NCBI RefSeq assembly: GCF_047495875.1
Contig: NC_092458.1
Span: forward strand, 110,657,727 to 110,721,726
Length of the DNA stretch: 64,000 nt
Source: Pithys albifrons albifrons
Taxonomy: Eukaryota > Chordata > Aves > Passeriformes > Thamnophilidae
Reading direction: 5' to 3'
Below are positions 1 to 13,200 of this stretch, one piece after another; the first letter of the stretch is position 1, and each line of letters opens with the position of its first letter. Position numbers and translations under genes: made by a program. Under the pieces are notes generated by a model that saw only the letters and a program-made list of their open reading frames with translations, did not search any database and was not told the origin of the DNA.

Positions 1-2723
1 TCACGTTAATTCCATTTCAACTCAATGAGGGAAGGTTTAATAAGTCAACATTAGTTTAATGTTTAATGTCTAGTTGAGATAGTGAAATATTTTTATAAAA
101 CTCTTTCTGTTGGAGATTATCTGTCATTTATTTCAATGGATCCAGGATTATGCTCTATGGGTTACATCAAAATCCATCACTTGCACTCACGTTTTTGTCA
201 ACTCCTGCTATTCTATTAATGATAACCATACTTCAAAAAGCTAGAAAGGAAGTGAAAAAGCATACATAGCTCTGACATAGTGAAGAATAGACTTTTAATG
301 AAACAGCATTTAAATACATTTTTGCATGAAGTCAGAAGTCATTGATATCTTACCATCACTGGCACAACACAACTCTCTACAAGTAATAGAGTAGCAAATG
401 AGTCTACCTATTAAAATAATGGAACATGCAATCAGCACACCCACTAGTGCTTTCAAAACACTGATTTGAAGTATTTTGGAATGATCTCAGATTACTGGAA
501 TAATTGTGAAATCCCTGCTTCACTTGGAACCCAAAAAGGAAGCATTCATACAGCTGATATTAATATCTATTAGGTTTAAGGAAATGATAGCAGCTGCTCT
601 TGTAATCCATCCATGTTATATGTTTGCTTTTTCTATCCTGCACAAGGCATGGTGGATGTCAAGAACCTGGGAACAGGCAGCTTAACCCAGGGGTAGGAGA
701 TTAATAGTGTGAGCTACAAGGAAGCTGAGGAATGAACCTGAGTTCAACATTCAGTGTAGATGTTCTGTCTGCCAGATAGTGCTGTTGTAGTTGGCCTGTT
801 TGGCTGCGATGGCTCCTCAGCCTGTCAACGTCTCCTTCTCCTTCACAAAATTAAGGAACTATTTGTTTACTTTTTCCCCTGGTAAAAACACATATCTAAA
901 TAGTCAGGGACATTTTGTTTCAACATTCTTCTTATTTCTTTAGGATCAAAGTTTTGGCTTTCTCCCTCCCCTACTAATTTGCCACCTATACACAAATGTG
1001 TAACAAAAAGAGTGACATACCATTATGTTATTGCATGTTTTAAAATTTTCCTTAAAAGACAGGTGAAAAAAGAAATGACTGCGTGTTGTTCAAATCCTTT
1101 AGTCCTTTCACTAACTTGTTGGGACTGTTTTTAGACTTAATGGTGAACCCAGATTGAACCCTTCAAGAGAGTAAAATGTTTTCAGAAGTTACAAAAACAT
1201 CTCTCAAATCCACATGTGGTTCAAACAAGACAATCCCTCTCTACAGGACCTTCTCATTTGAATTATGTAGATTTACTATTCTGATCTCAAACCACTTGTC
1301 AAAAGTATTAAAGGGCAAATAAAACACCCAGAAAACATGTAGAGTGAGAGAGCTGCATTGTCAGAGAAAGTTATTATTATCTTGTAATACCACAGCAAAT
1401 GCTTTATTACAGGGAACAGCTGAGAAAAAAACATGCAATATTTCATACTTGAAAAAGACAAATAAGTAGATAAAAAAAATATGAAGGGAATTCTTAAAAC
1501 ATAAATTGTGCTGTTACAATTGATATAGATGCTACCATACCTTAATGTTTTTCAGAAGAAATTCACATACTTATTTTCATCTATCTTTGTGTCTTTTCAG
1601 CTCTACACACTTTCAATTTATTGCCTTTTGCATAAATGCCATTTCTATTCCTTTCTATTCTACTTCAACTTCTGCTTTTTCATTAGGCAAGGCTTAACTG
1701 CATACAATTTTTTCTATCTCCAAGCAGCAGCTAGACATCTCACAGTGCCTGCAAATGTAATTGACCCTAATCACTACATGACAATAATCACTTTAATGAG
1801 ATCTGGTCTAGTCAAGCTCCTGACATAGTGTCAGCTCTTTACTTACCAAACAGGAAATTCTGAATCAGGGCTTTGGTTACACAAGCTTTTGATCACCATG
1901 TGTTTTCAAGGAGGTGATCAGTTAGATCTCCAGTGAATACACTGACAGTTCGCATGGAAGGCAACGCCAGCCACTGCTCTGAGTCCGGTTGACACTAATT
2001 CCTGCAGAAGGCAAGAATCCCAATCTTCCAGACTTAACAAGAGAGAGGCAGAGAGTCTCCAGTCAAAAGGAAAGGCCACAGAACACAGAGAACCGACACT
2101 TTTGCCGTTGATGTATTGCACTACACTCATGCCAGTAATCAGCTTTGCCACGTATTTTCTTCCAAGCCTCTGCTAAGTCATCTGTTCTCCCTGCAAATCA
2201 GTGCCACACTGGCACAGTGGGGAGGACAGGACGCTCTCCTGCTTGTCATTTATCTGACTTTTAAAATTAGTTTCAGTCTTTCATGAAGAAGCACACACAG
2301 AGTCTCTTTGTCAAACAAGCAGAACCCTGCTGGTGCTGAGACCTTCCCCACAGCTCCAAGGCTCCAGCTGCACAAGTTACACCTGCTTTGGCAAGCACAC
2401 AGAAACTCACCCACACATGCTCATGTAAATGTTAACAATACAGTGCACCTTGATCCTGAGAATGAAAAAAAAATATCTTCGATAAACCAGTGGAAAGGGT
2501 TCATTAAAGCTACTAATTTATGCTAGAATTTTAAAGACTTCTCAGCTTGTCTTGGTATTACCACTAATTATAAGCAAACTCATGATGACACATCACACAA
2601 TTGTTAACATTTAACTTAAAACCTTGATGTTTTGGGATATTTGATTTGTGATTTGAAGTTTCTAATTCAAAGTCAAACTAGGAAACTAAATATTTTTGCA
2701 GTTCATACAATCTTCTCCAAAGT
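1..2723. other. unique AT-rich non-coding DNA
   Basis: No recognisable gene, repeat or RNA was found. The short open frames here (up to 99 codons) show no motif, signal peptide with a plausible mature protein, or family resemblance, and are taken as chance. Confidence 0.6.
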
Positions 2724-2764
2724 TCAAGTTTTTTTAATCTATTTCAAGATTTTTTTAATCTATT
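2724..2764. repeat. two-copy tandem duplication, unit about 20 bp
   Basis: Two adjacent copies of a unit of about 20 bp (TCAAG, a T run, then AATCTATT) lie head to tail with one or two differences. It looks like local slippage or a small tandem duplication. Confidence 0.65.
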
Positions 2765-3962
2765 CGTTTTATTCCTGGTGTTTGAAGAGTGGGACAGGGA
2801 AACCAAAACACCACCTGTGGTTCTATTTTATTCCTAACCCATACTTCACTTATCATTTTAAATACTGCATCAAAAGGAGCCTGTTAAGGTAATCATAGTC
2901 ATTGTCAATTCAGAAAAATAATATAGTATTATCTCCTAATGATGTGATTCACATTTATAATAAAACTAAATCGTACTTCCTATTTAATTCTTCCCTCAAA
3001 AATTCTTCATAATACGTGGAAGATAACTAGAGAAAAAAAGGCATATCAGATCTCTACACCCTCCATTTTATCCAAAATATTCATTTTAATTAAAAGTAAC
3101 ATTGTTTATACTTGGAGGAATACTAGGAAGGAGTGATTAATATTCTATATATGAAAGGGAAGAAATAATCAACGCTCTCTGAAGGCTTGGAACATACATT
3201 CATGTTATCTAATGTTACAGTGATTAATCAGATGATTACTCTGTCCTGTGGGAATGGTAAGAAAATGCTTCACAGTTAACACATAGAGCTTCACATTCTC
3301 CATGTAGCAAATTGTTTAATTTATCCATAAGATAAACAAAGTACCAACTGGGGCTTCAGAGTTCCTAGGGGTTTTTTTTAACATGTAGATAAATTTTACA
3401 GAAATGGAAGAAACTAAGAAACTTTGATCAACTTTAAAATATGGTTTTGATAAATGAATGCATTTGTCACAACAGGTAAAACCAGGGAATTTTACCTACC
3501 CTTAACTTTTAAAACTTTTCCCAACAGCTTTGATGAGCAGAACAGCCTAACAAGAAGACACTGTAGTACCTGTTTAGCAATCAATTCATTCCCTGAGACA
3601 GACTGAGCAAGGCAATGTCTCACTGACCATGTCTCAGCCTTACCAGAGGATGACAAAGGTGATGATTTGTTTGTTAGGTAGTTGGAATATCCTTACCTCT
3701 GCTTCAAGTGAGTATGTTTTATTCTACAGTTAGAAAGGTATAACTTTTTTTTCCACATATTCTTCTTCCCAATGCGACAGCAGATGATACCATGCTTCTA
3801 GCACAGATCAACAGTTTTACACTTTTTCAGTTTCTTGACATGTCAGGGTCTGATCACACAACATGCTAAATGTAGCTGGTCCAACACTGTGTTATACTGG
3901 AAACTGCTTGAAAGTGTGAGAAAAGAAACATTGTGAAGTTTATAGTTTCAATGTTATAAACA
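2765..3962. other. unique AT-rich non-coding DNA
   Basis: Nothing recognisable was seen. The stretch is AT-rich with scattered T runs. Confidence 0.55.
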
Positions 3963-4316
3963 GTGACAATGTGTAATAAGAGATGCAGTGTATCCTCTTT
4001 AAAATCTTATTTCCTTCCTTTAATGAAGAAAGCAGTAAGTGTTCTGATGAAGGAAAATATCAGTCTAAAAGTCCAAGTATTAAAGAGACATCTTTTCCAC
4101 TTTGTGCTTCTGCTGCCTCTAGTCTTATTTGGAGTAGCCACAGTTGGTTCAGCTGCAAAAGGATTGAAAGTCTTTCCTGATATGGCTATTATGTCTACAC
4201 CTGAGCCTGCTTTAAAATTGACAGTTTTCCCACAAACATTCAGTTCCACTCTTCAGGCTGGCTCTGTATCATTTCTTGTGACTGAACCCAGGAAGAAAAT
4301 AAAGGAAAAAAATTGA
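3963..4316 (+). other. weak coding-like stretch, possible old pseudogene
   Basis: A 117-codon frame overlaps a second plus-strand frame (3983-4180). Read in succession they give a Ser/Lys-rich stretch followed, after a frame shift, by a Pro/Thr/Phe-rich one, and the composition is less AT-driven than nearby. An A-rich run follows at the end. That would fit a decayed processed pseudogene, but I recognise no parent protein and chance is at least as likely. Confidence 0.15.
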
Positions 4317-7300
4317 AAAAAGCACACTTGACCCAGGTGCTTGCTTTCCATGCTGTCTTTGTGTGACATAAATCAACAATTTTGTATGTCGGTGGCATTT
4401 GGCTGCTGTAGCTGAGCAATTACCTTCAGATATTGGTGTCTCCACCTCAGCTCTACTCGGGGGTAAAGACATGAATTTGACCTGAAATATTCCACATAAC
4501 CCATTCAGGTCCACTGTAAAAGCAGTCAGTAAGGGGAGACCCCAAAGGTGAGATTCTGTAACACTGGACACATCCTGAGACTCAGAGCTCCACTTGTACA
4601 AAAGTCAGGTCAAGCTATTCTACCATTTTTCTGGTCATCTCAGAATCCTTCATATATCTTCTTGTCTCTGACTGTGAGGCAGAAGTTAATTATAATTTGT
4701 AAGTTCTGTATATTAATATCTGTCCTAAAGAGCCTCAACAGTGAATTGTTAACATCTTGAACCTTTGTAATGGAACCTCATAATAGAATGTACTTTTTTT
4801 CCTTAAGACTCAATAGAATAGTTTTGATATCCAATAATTAAGGAAAAAATTATTAATTTAAGAAATTATACCAGTTTCAAAGTGTTTATTATGTCAGAAT
4901 CTACTACTCTTCCATTTCACCACTGATTTTATTATGCTTAAAGAGTGCAATCACAGCCTTACAATGCAGAAAATAAAGAAAGAATGAAATTTGGAAATAA
5001 ATAAAAACTGCACCTCAGAAGATTTTTTATACCATTTAGGTCATTTCCAGTTGCATGGTTTATATTTGAACCACTTGTTTCCCCACACATTACTTTTAGC
5101 TACAGTAATAAAGTGAGAGGAAAACAGGAGATATTTAGGCTTAGGCAGCTTAAGTACTGTATTGTGGTAAAAACATAGACATAGAGAGAAAACTGAATGG
5201 AGGAAAAAGAATACTAAAATGCTTTTGTCTGGCTGGCCAGTCAAGAATATCTTTTATTCACTTGGTTGCTTTATTTGTTTGGGGTTTTTGTTTGTTTGTT
5301 TACCGTTTTGATGAAAGGAAATATCTTTAGTAATCCTAACATATGCTCTTAGTACCCTGAGAGAGCATCTGATAGAACATACTTGAAAGACCAGCATTTG
5401 CAATGACATGGCTATCCTTAGCACCTTTTTCCTCCAGTACTGATAATGTTATGCACAGCAAAGAGGATCTATGAACAACACAGTGACTTGCCTGCTCTTA
5501 CAGAGCCTTAGTTTTCTGTTTTGCTGTCCCAAATTGTCTGTTGAATAGCAATGAGGCTGCCAATGAACACTGCACAATGACAGCTTCTAGAAGTTTAGAG
5601 TTCCCATCAAGAGCAGCCACACTTCAAAATGAGAATTCTTTTTATCTGACAAAGAAATTTGTTTTCACGTAGATCGTCTGGGGAATCCAGTGGGCAACAA
5701 GACAGACTGCTCTGACTTCTGAAGTCTTACCCAGGAAGCCTCACAGGAGAGGGCTACTCTCCTCTTCTATTGATGAAAGAAAAGAGGCTGCACGGCTCTA
5801 ATGCAAAGCAGGACACAGGTACCATGAGTAAGGAGGAGGCCCTTCACATCTCATTTACAAACTGAGACTCAAAAGCCTTCATTCAGCACCATTTCTTGCA
5901 CATTTTCCTTGAATATGGAGGAATTAAAATATATTACTTCCTGTAGAAAGAGTTAGATGCTAGAACAAATGATTGATTTCTGTCCTATAGGATTCACATG
6001 TTAAAAAGGGAACATAAAAAATTCACTGGTGGTGGAAAGATTGTAACTCAAAGTTCTCCACTCAAAGCAAGCAAGAGCATAGTTTACAGAACCTCTGTTA
6101 TACTGAAGTTAATGGGAAATGAGAGAGGGTAAGAATTTTATATGTTTGAGTCTACAGAATATTATTAAAACCCAATCTATCTCTTCCTATTTATCAAGCT
6201 TGCTTACAGGGTCCTCAGAGACAGCTTGAGAGCTACAAGGGTTTTATCCTTGAGGACTTCAAGCAGCACAGGAGGCATTCAACTTTTACTGAGTCTTAAA
6301 TGGAAAGGTTTCTCAAATCAGTAATTAACCTATATTTGAGAGCTTTTACCTAATAACTCACTTTTACCATCCTTGTGTAGTTCACAGAATCTGTACTGGT
6401 GTGGCATCATAACACAAAAAAGTTCCCAATACATCATCCACGTACAGTAATTTTTACAAAATCAGTGGCTTGCTTTTTAAGACAGTATCACATTTTACTA
6501 AATGAGTCATGTTATAAACTATGCAGAGCACAGAAAGAGGATGAAACATGGAAGTAATAGTGCTAGAGTCTTTTGGCTACTGCTCAAAGAAAAGGTATTC
6601 AGGAATATGTGCTGCACACTGGGAAGCACAGAAACAGATAAAAAGATAAGAAAAATATTTTGTGGACATGTTACTTCCTCTAAGAGACAGAGATTTCATC
6701 ATTTGAATGTGAAAGACAACAGGTTTTCATGCTTGAAATAGCCACCATTGCAATACTTGTTAGCAACTTTTGTTGTTTCTTGATTGTTATCAACAGCTAA
6801 GTTTATTAATGCCCAGTCTTGTAATGGGAGATTGCTTCTCTTGCAATTTTCATATTGATTTTCATTATCAAAATAAAATGTTTTGTTGTTGTTGGTTTTG
6901 GTTTTTTAATTGTTTCTGCCTCTTTGCACTATCTGGCAAAAATCATGACATATTAATTAAATCTTTATGTTAATTGCCTTAGAAGCAGTTCCCACCTCAA
7001 TAAATCAGGACCTTCCAAATCTACACAGTTTGTTCCACTTGCAATCAATGTTAATTTCCTTTTGGTTCAGCAACTTCATTTACTTCTCTATTGAAAGCCC
7101 AATTATTTCTGATTAAAATTTCAACATATTAAAATTAATGTGATATACTATCTATATTGTAATTCACTGTAATTTAAGTTTTATTGCACTGTGATGTTTG
7201 AACTTATTTTGAAGCTAACCTCACAGAATAAATACTAATATTGTTATCCTGAAGCTTACTTTCTGGTTTTCACATAATTCCTCTGCAATCTAAGCATGAG

Positions 7301-8837
7301 CACAATTTGGACTGTTAACCCTATGAAGTTTATTTTTGATCATATGACATGGGATAAAAGAAAATTAGACCTGCAAAGTTATGGTTGCTTCTGTAATTAT
7401 AAAAGTATGTCAATCAGAGTCTGTGGGCTGTTGTAAAATTAACATAATCACATGTTCTCTATTTAATGAGTAGTTTGACTTTTCAGATCCCTTACAAAAA
7501 CCTGTGAGGCTTTTAAGATGTTTCATCACTTGCCTCTCTATTTTCTTATATTTGTGCTTTATTAACAATTCTTCTGGTACTCTTTCATGATGTGTTGTCC
7601 TTCATTTTAACATCACTCAAGTAATAAGTAAGGAATTTCTAGTATTTTCTCTTAAGGCAGATTATATAATGAGGACAACTTTTTGAAGAAGATTGTTTAA
7701 CATGGAAACCTATTAAAACTACTGTGTAGAGGAGTTTCTATGAAGGTGAGGGTTTTTTTATGTTTTTTGTGGGGTTTTTTTTAATTTTTTATTATTTTCC
7801 TCTGTATTTGTATGCATTTGCCATGATACTGCATTCATTTTAATCTCCTATAGTAAATTATGGCTAATTGTATATTTCCAGTCTTGCAACTGATGGCCTT
7901 ATTTATGCCTTATTTCCTCCTTTACAAATTGTCTTTGTTACATCTGTGACTTCTTTTATGGACAGAATCCATTTTTTTGGCCTTGCCTGTCAAAGCACTA
8001 CAATCTTCGTCCTCTAATTAGCAAATTAGACATCAGTATATGCAACAGGATAAGTAGCTAAAAAAATGATGAGAGATTGGAAGCACTCCTATAGTTAAAT
8101 GATTAAGAGCTTTATACAATAGTGTAAATCATTGGAAGCTTCTTTGACTACATCTGACAATTTCTTTAAATCATTTGAGGGACCATTTGAGACGTATTGA
8201 CACTTCATTAGGCAAACACAGTAGAACTCCTGGATGTATTGTGTAGCACTTCATTAGATCAATCAGTTTAGCTAATTTACCTACATTACATTAATATGGC
8301 CACGAAAAAGGGAGGCAGAGGCAGAATTTGTTACCTTCTAACTACCAAAAGAGTTAGAAAAAATGTGTTCAGATTATTCTTGCCCTGGCTCTGATAGTGC
8401 TTACGGAAGATCCCTTCCACTTTCACTCTGATCTCTACACATTCATGAATCAGATATAATTCTCTAAGGAATCTTAGCACTAATGAGGTGAATATTTCCC
8501 CACTGATTTCAGTGGCTCAAAAATTTCTGAGTTTGCATTTCTGGGTAAAATCCACCAATCACTTAAGCAAAACTACTAACTTCAAGCACAATTTGATTTT
8601 TGCATAATAGGTCAGTTTACCATCCAGAAGCAAATGTTGGAGGGATCAAATCAGGCTGCTGCAAAGTACTTATAAGAACTGGTCTACAGCACAGGCAGAC
8701 CAAGGATCAACTGTTCACTGTGTCTCCAATGAGAAGAATCAAAGGAGGAAAAGCTAAAAGTCAAAATAACCAGAAAAAGCCACATTAAAATCCAAGGATC
8801 AGTAAGCAAATTCTGGATTGGGATGTTCTGAGTAGTC
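4317..8837. other. unique AT-rich non-coding DNA with short G/T-rich tracts
   Basis: No gene or transposon was recognised. T/G-rich tracts occur near 5278-5305, 6881-6909 and 7751-7798. Open frames are at most about 110 codons with no motif. Confidence 0.55.
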
Positions 8838-8940
8838 TGGGGGGGGGGGGTGGGGGGGTGGGTTTGGTTGGTTGTTGGGGTTTTTTTGTTTGTTTTGGTT
8901 TGGGGTTTTTTTGTTTTGCTTTTTTCTTGTTTAAAGTGCT
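8838..8940 (+). repeat. G/T-rich low-complexity tract with G-quadruplex motif
   Basis: A run of 12 G (8839-8850), then T, 7 G, T and 3 G satisfies the four-G-run rule with single-T loops. About 75 bp of mixed TTTG, TTGG and TTTTTT follow. The first part is a canonical candidate for a parallel quadruplex on the plus strand, and the whole is a low-complexity tract of a kind repeated elsewhere in the window. Confidence 0.9.
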
Positions 8941-10424
8941 CCAGAGCTGCAAAACTGTTTTTTCCTTTTTCTTACCCCAATGGATATTGTGGTTACTCAG
9001 GTTTTTATGGGTTCAAGCGATGAGGAATATCTTGGAAGAAAAAGTCACTGACATTTTTTAAATACACAGAGGCATATAAGGCTTAAAAACTGGCAGAAAA
9101 AAAATAAAAAGTTGGAGAAAATACAGAGAGAAGTCCCATATCTGACTGTCTAGTTGGTACATGTTTTCTTTCAGCTAGCAAATCTTTTTCTTAGTAGCAA
9201 TACAACACTTCATCTAATAAGCAGCAGATTTAAAACAAAACAACAAAAAAGCAATATTACAGATATATGAATGTTTACTTGGTGCTCTTAGAATGGGTCA
9301 CAGGAATCACCAAGTCATTCAGACAAATTTGGTATGTCACACTTTTCAGCGAGGCACTTGAGGGCTAAGCCTTAGAAAAATGGCTCTCTAAATGATAGTT
9401 TTCTGTTCATAATCATCTTCAATCATTCCTCTTTGCTTCTCCCTTGCTCCAAGTTCAGAGTACAGAGATATTAATCTTTATGAAAAATGCAGAACAGAGC
9501 TGATACACAAACTATGTAAGCTATACTTGAGCTCTTAAGGACATTAAAACCAGTATCCCTCAGCCCTCAAGGAAGAAAAAGCATCAGTAGGCAGGTAGCT
9601 ATCTTCCTCCTTCTTTTATATTCTCTATGACCTCTAAAATAAAGAAAAGCTGTTCATAGCTTGATTAGAATTCAAATATTTTGATTATTTCTTACTTAAA
9701 AATTACAATCTAAGGTATGAAAATATTTTTGTTTGTTGGTTGGTTGTTTTTATGCTTTTTTGGGGGTTTTCCCCCCTCACACAGTTTATCTTCACAGTGG
9801 ATCTGCAGGTAGTGAAAAAAGTTAGAACCAGTCATTATTCCTGGAGCTTAAACTATAGTGCAAAACATAACATTAAAATAAAAAAAATCAGCCTGAATTG
9901 TGATACTATGACTCCAGCTGTAGACAAAGACTGCTGTGCACAGCCTCAGGATATCCAGTAGTGTAGGTTTCAGCATTAAGTTTTCAGTTGGTAAAATTAA
10001 AAAAAAAATAAACAAAATTATTCAGGCAAACTTGCTGATTATTTGAGTAGAGGCTTATTGACGATGGCATTGTTAACTTAATGGTTAAAATTATGCAGCT
10101 GAGGCAAATATCAGGAAGTCTGGCCTTAGCAAAATCAATTCCTTCTGCCAAAACCTCCATTATAGTCATTGCAGTTAATGGCCATGTAAAAATGGGATTT
10201 ATCAAAGGAAAATCCTACGTAGCTATCTACAAAAATTAGGTTAACAATTGTTACTTAACACAACTGTGGATATTTTTTGAGTAGGGAAATAAAACACTTT
10301 CATTCCCATCTTCTAAGTACACTTTTGTAATGAGCTTTCCACAACTAGTTTTAACTCTTGCCTGCAAGAAAAATATTTAGTGCCAGAATATATTCCAAAA
10401 CACATGCAAATTAAGGTTTTAGAG
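8941..10424. other. unique non-coding DNA
   Basis: Nothing recognisable apart from a T/G-rich tract at 9728-9778 that ends in a run of six C. No repeat family was recognised. Confidence 0.55.
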
Positions 10425-10848
10425 GACTATGTTCAGCTCTGGGGCCTTCATCATAAAAAGCTGGAGCACCACTTGCAGGGAGACAGGCTGAGAGAATTGG
10501 GGTCATTCAGCCTAGAGAAGGCACCAGTACAGGGGGCAGGGCTACAAGAAATACAGAGAGGGAATTTTCTACAAGGGTATGTAGTAATAGGACAAAAGGG
10601 AATGGCTTCAAAGTGAAAGAGGGTAAGTTTAGCAAGAAATGTTTCACTGTGAGGGTGGTGAAGCACTGGCACAAGTTGCCCAGAGAAGGTGGGGATGCCC
10701 CATCCTGGAAGTGTTCAAGGTCAGGTTGGATAGGGCTTTGAGCAGCATGGTCTAGTGGAAGGTGTCTCTCACTGCCCATGGCAAAAGGGTTGCAACTAAA
10801 TGATCTTTAGGTCCCTTTAAACCCGTCATCCTCAATCATTCTATGAAC
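10425..10848 (+). mobile_element. CR1 LINE 3' fragment, sense
   Basis: This is a 5'-truncated copy of the avian CR1 non-LTR retrotransposon. It begins in the C-terminal part of ORF2, where the frame reads RLRELGSFSLEKA, matching the conserved RELGLFSLEKRR-type end of the CR1 reverse transcriptase ORF. It runs through the usual 3' region (TGAGGGTGGTGAAGCACTGG, then GTTCAAGGTCAGGTTGGAT) and ends at ATTCTATGAA, the CR1 terminal octamer motif. The ORF is broken by stops, so the copy is dead. 5' truncation is normal for CR1. Confidence 0.93.
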
Positions 10849-12537
10849 ATAACCTGCCCCTCTCTTGCACAGTCATAGTAAAACCTTCCAGGAGCACACA
10901 GCAGACATAACAATCCCATTCACATTTTCAAGGTAGTTTCTTTCTGCTAAATGTGAATTGGCAAAACCTGTTATGCTTCAAGTACAAGAAGAAACCAGCT
11001 GATTTCTTTGTGGCCAAAGGCAGCAGACAGTGCCATTTAATTTAAATAAATTGTACCTATCCAAGCAGCAGGTGCAGAATTAATGTTAACTTTTTAAAAA
11101 CAGTCATATTTTTTTACTGTGGCACATGTTTAGAATTTTGAGTCCATGCTTTCAGAACACACTACCAGATGCAGAAAGACTAAGAATTTTCAGCACAACC
11201 TCCCCTTCATGAAGGTGTCAGCAGACAGGTAGAAAAGTTATAGATGGACCTGCCTCTCTCTTTCTCCTCTGATACCATTTACAAAGAAACAATGTGGAAG
11301 AAATCACTGCCTGTAATCTGCAAAGGACTACAACAATGTCTTTTCTCTGTAAGATCAGTCATAGTAGTTTGGTCTGACAGAAGAGGCAAAGAAATGAGGC
11401 CCAGAGATTTTAATTCATCCAGAATCTGGTCTGACAGCATCAGAGTGACAACAGGAGTAACCACTGTGAAACTGATTTTAACATACTCCCCGAGCTGTTT
11501 ATCTTTCACATAATAATTAAATGCTATTCTGTGGATACGTCACTGTTAAGGGAAGTAACAACAGCAACATAATTTTCTTCTTTTTAACATAACAGTTCCA
11601 AAGCATCATAGGCAGCACTAAATCTGTTGAGGATTAACCACACTGCAGATTAAGCTTGACAAAATAAAAATCACATAAATAACAAAAGTTAAAGTAATAT
11701 GCTATATCAAAACCTATTTCAATAAGCACAACAAAAATCTCACTATTTTTGCCTCGATATTACTGACTTTGCAAGGGGACAATTAGCCACATCTTCCACA
11801 CTTTGAAGCTTCAGGGACAAAGTTTTACAGACAAAAAAACGTTGTCAGCCATCAGTAACCTGCTTTCCAGGAACTGAGATCCACACTGGATTGTAAAAGC
11901 CTTTTGGATTTGTTGTCTTGAAGAAATCAGGATTCCAGAGACCTGTCAGTGAGTACCACCAGCACAGGCACGGAGTGGTGGGTTTAGCTGGGAGCAGAGA
12001 TCAGGATGGGGAGACAAAGCCAAGAGAAAGAGCTCCCAGAACACCAAATCAGAGGGGCAACTCTCTGGCCTAACAGTAAAGAAAGAGGAAGCATTAGTAA
12101 GTTTGCCTGTAAACAGTTTTAAGGTATTTTAATTAGGTTTTTCTCTTTTGATATAGACTATATTTCACCTTTTCTCTTTTTCATAACTGCTATCTTACTA
12201 TATAATTTTTTATCCTTTTAGTTATTGCAGAATTATTGTCATGCCATTTCCAGAAAGATTAAACACAGGAAGTAGTAAATGAGAATTTCCTTAATTTGTC
12301 AGCAAATCTCTCTTGAGGAGGGAAAATCCTGAGAGTCTGATATTAATTTCTCTTATTTTTAACACTCAGTTTCTATTGTTTCATTAAGTGCATTACCTAT
12401 ATCACTGCTGCCTATTGTGTACAAAGTGGTAGATCAATATATTGTACATTTTAAAAAAAATCAGACTGTTGGTCTATTTTATTTTTGCAACAGCAATACT
12501 CTCAATTTAATTAGTTATACTTTGCTCACAACTTAAT
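10849..12537. other. unique non-coding DNA
   Basis: No gene or repeat was recognised. 10935-11060 is somewhat more balanced in composition than its surroundings, but I can assign no function. Confidence 0.5.
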
Positions 12538-12570
12538 CACACACACACACACACACATACACACACACAT
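12538..12570. repeat. (CA)n microsatellite
   Basis: About 16 CA dinucleotides with a single TA interruption, a typical length-variable microsatellite. Confidence 0.97.
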
Positions 12571-12729
12571 GTATCTAGTTAGATGATCAAGTTTAAAACA
12601 GATATGGTAATTCAGCAATTTTGTAGAAAATAGCTGATCTCATCTCCTCATTTGTTATCAATGGGCTTCTTTCCGTGTAAAAAAAATATTCTGAATACTG
12701 GTAACTCACTGGGAGCTAAAACAGGGACT

Positions 12730-13200
12730 TCAGCAGCTATGATAGAGGGTGCCAGAAGGTAGAAGCAATTCTGTGGAGAAGGACATGGGGGTCCTGGGGG
12801 ACAACAAGCTGTCCCTGAGCCAGCTTTGTTGTGCCCTTCTGGCCAGGAAGGCCAAGGATATCCTGAGGTGTGTTCAGAAGAGCACTGCCAGCAGGTTGAG
12901 GGAGGTGATCCTGCCCCTCTGCTCAGCCCTAGTCAGGCCACATCTGGAGTGCTGTGTCCAGTTCTAGGCTTCTCAGGACAAGAAAGACAGAGCTCCTGGA
13001 GTGGGTCCAGCAGAGAGCAACAGGTGATCAATGGACTAGAACATCAAGAAAAGATGAGGGAGTTGGGCTGGTGCAGCCTTGAGAGGAGATTACTGAGAAG
13101 GGACCCCATCAATACTAAAGAGAGGTTGTCAAGAGAATGGACCAGGCTCTTCTCAGTGGTGCAAAACAATGCACAGAAACTGATGCACAGGACAGTTTTC
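12730..13200 (+). mobile_element. CR1 LINE ORF2 fragment, sense, 3' end missing
   Basis: A frame of 72 codons from 12749 carries the C-terminal ORF2 signature of CR1: [18 protein letters not shown], then ILRCVQKS, then [19 protein letters not shown]. After a frame change the sequence continues with the RELGWCSLERRLLR motif. It stops near 13200 in the region that normally encodes the last ORF2 residues, with no 3' untranslated region or ATTCTATG end. CR1 copies are normally truncated at the 5' end, so this one has lost its 3' end by later deletion or rearrangement. Stops and a frameshift show it is inactive. Confidence 0.92.

Noticed and set aside
10507..10779. Minus-strand frame of 90 codons
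   Set aside because: It is the antisense shadow of the CR1 fragment.
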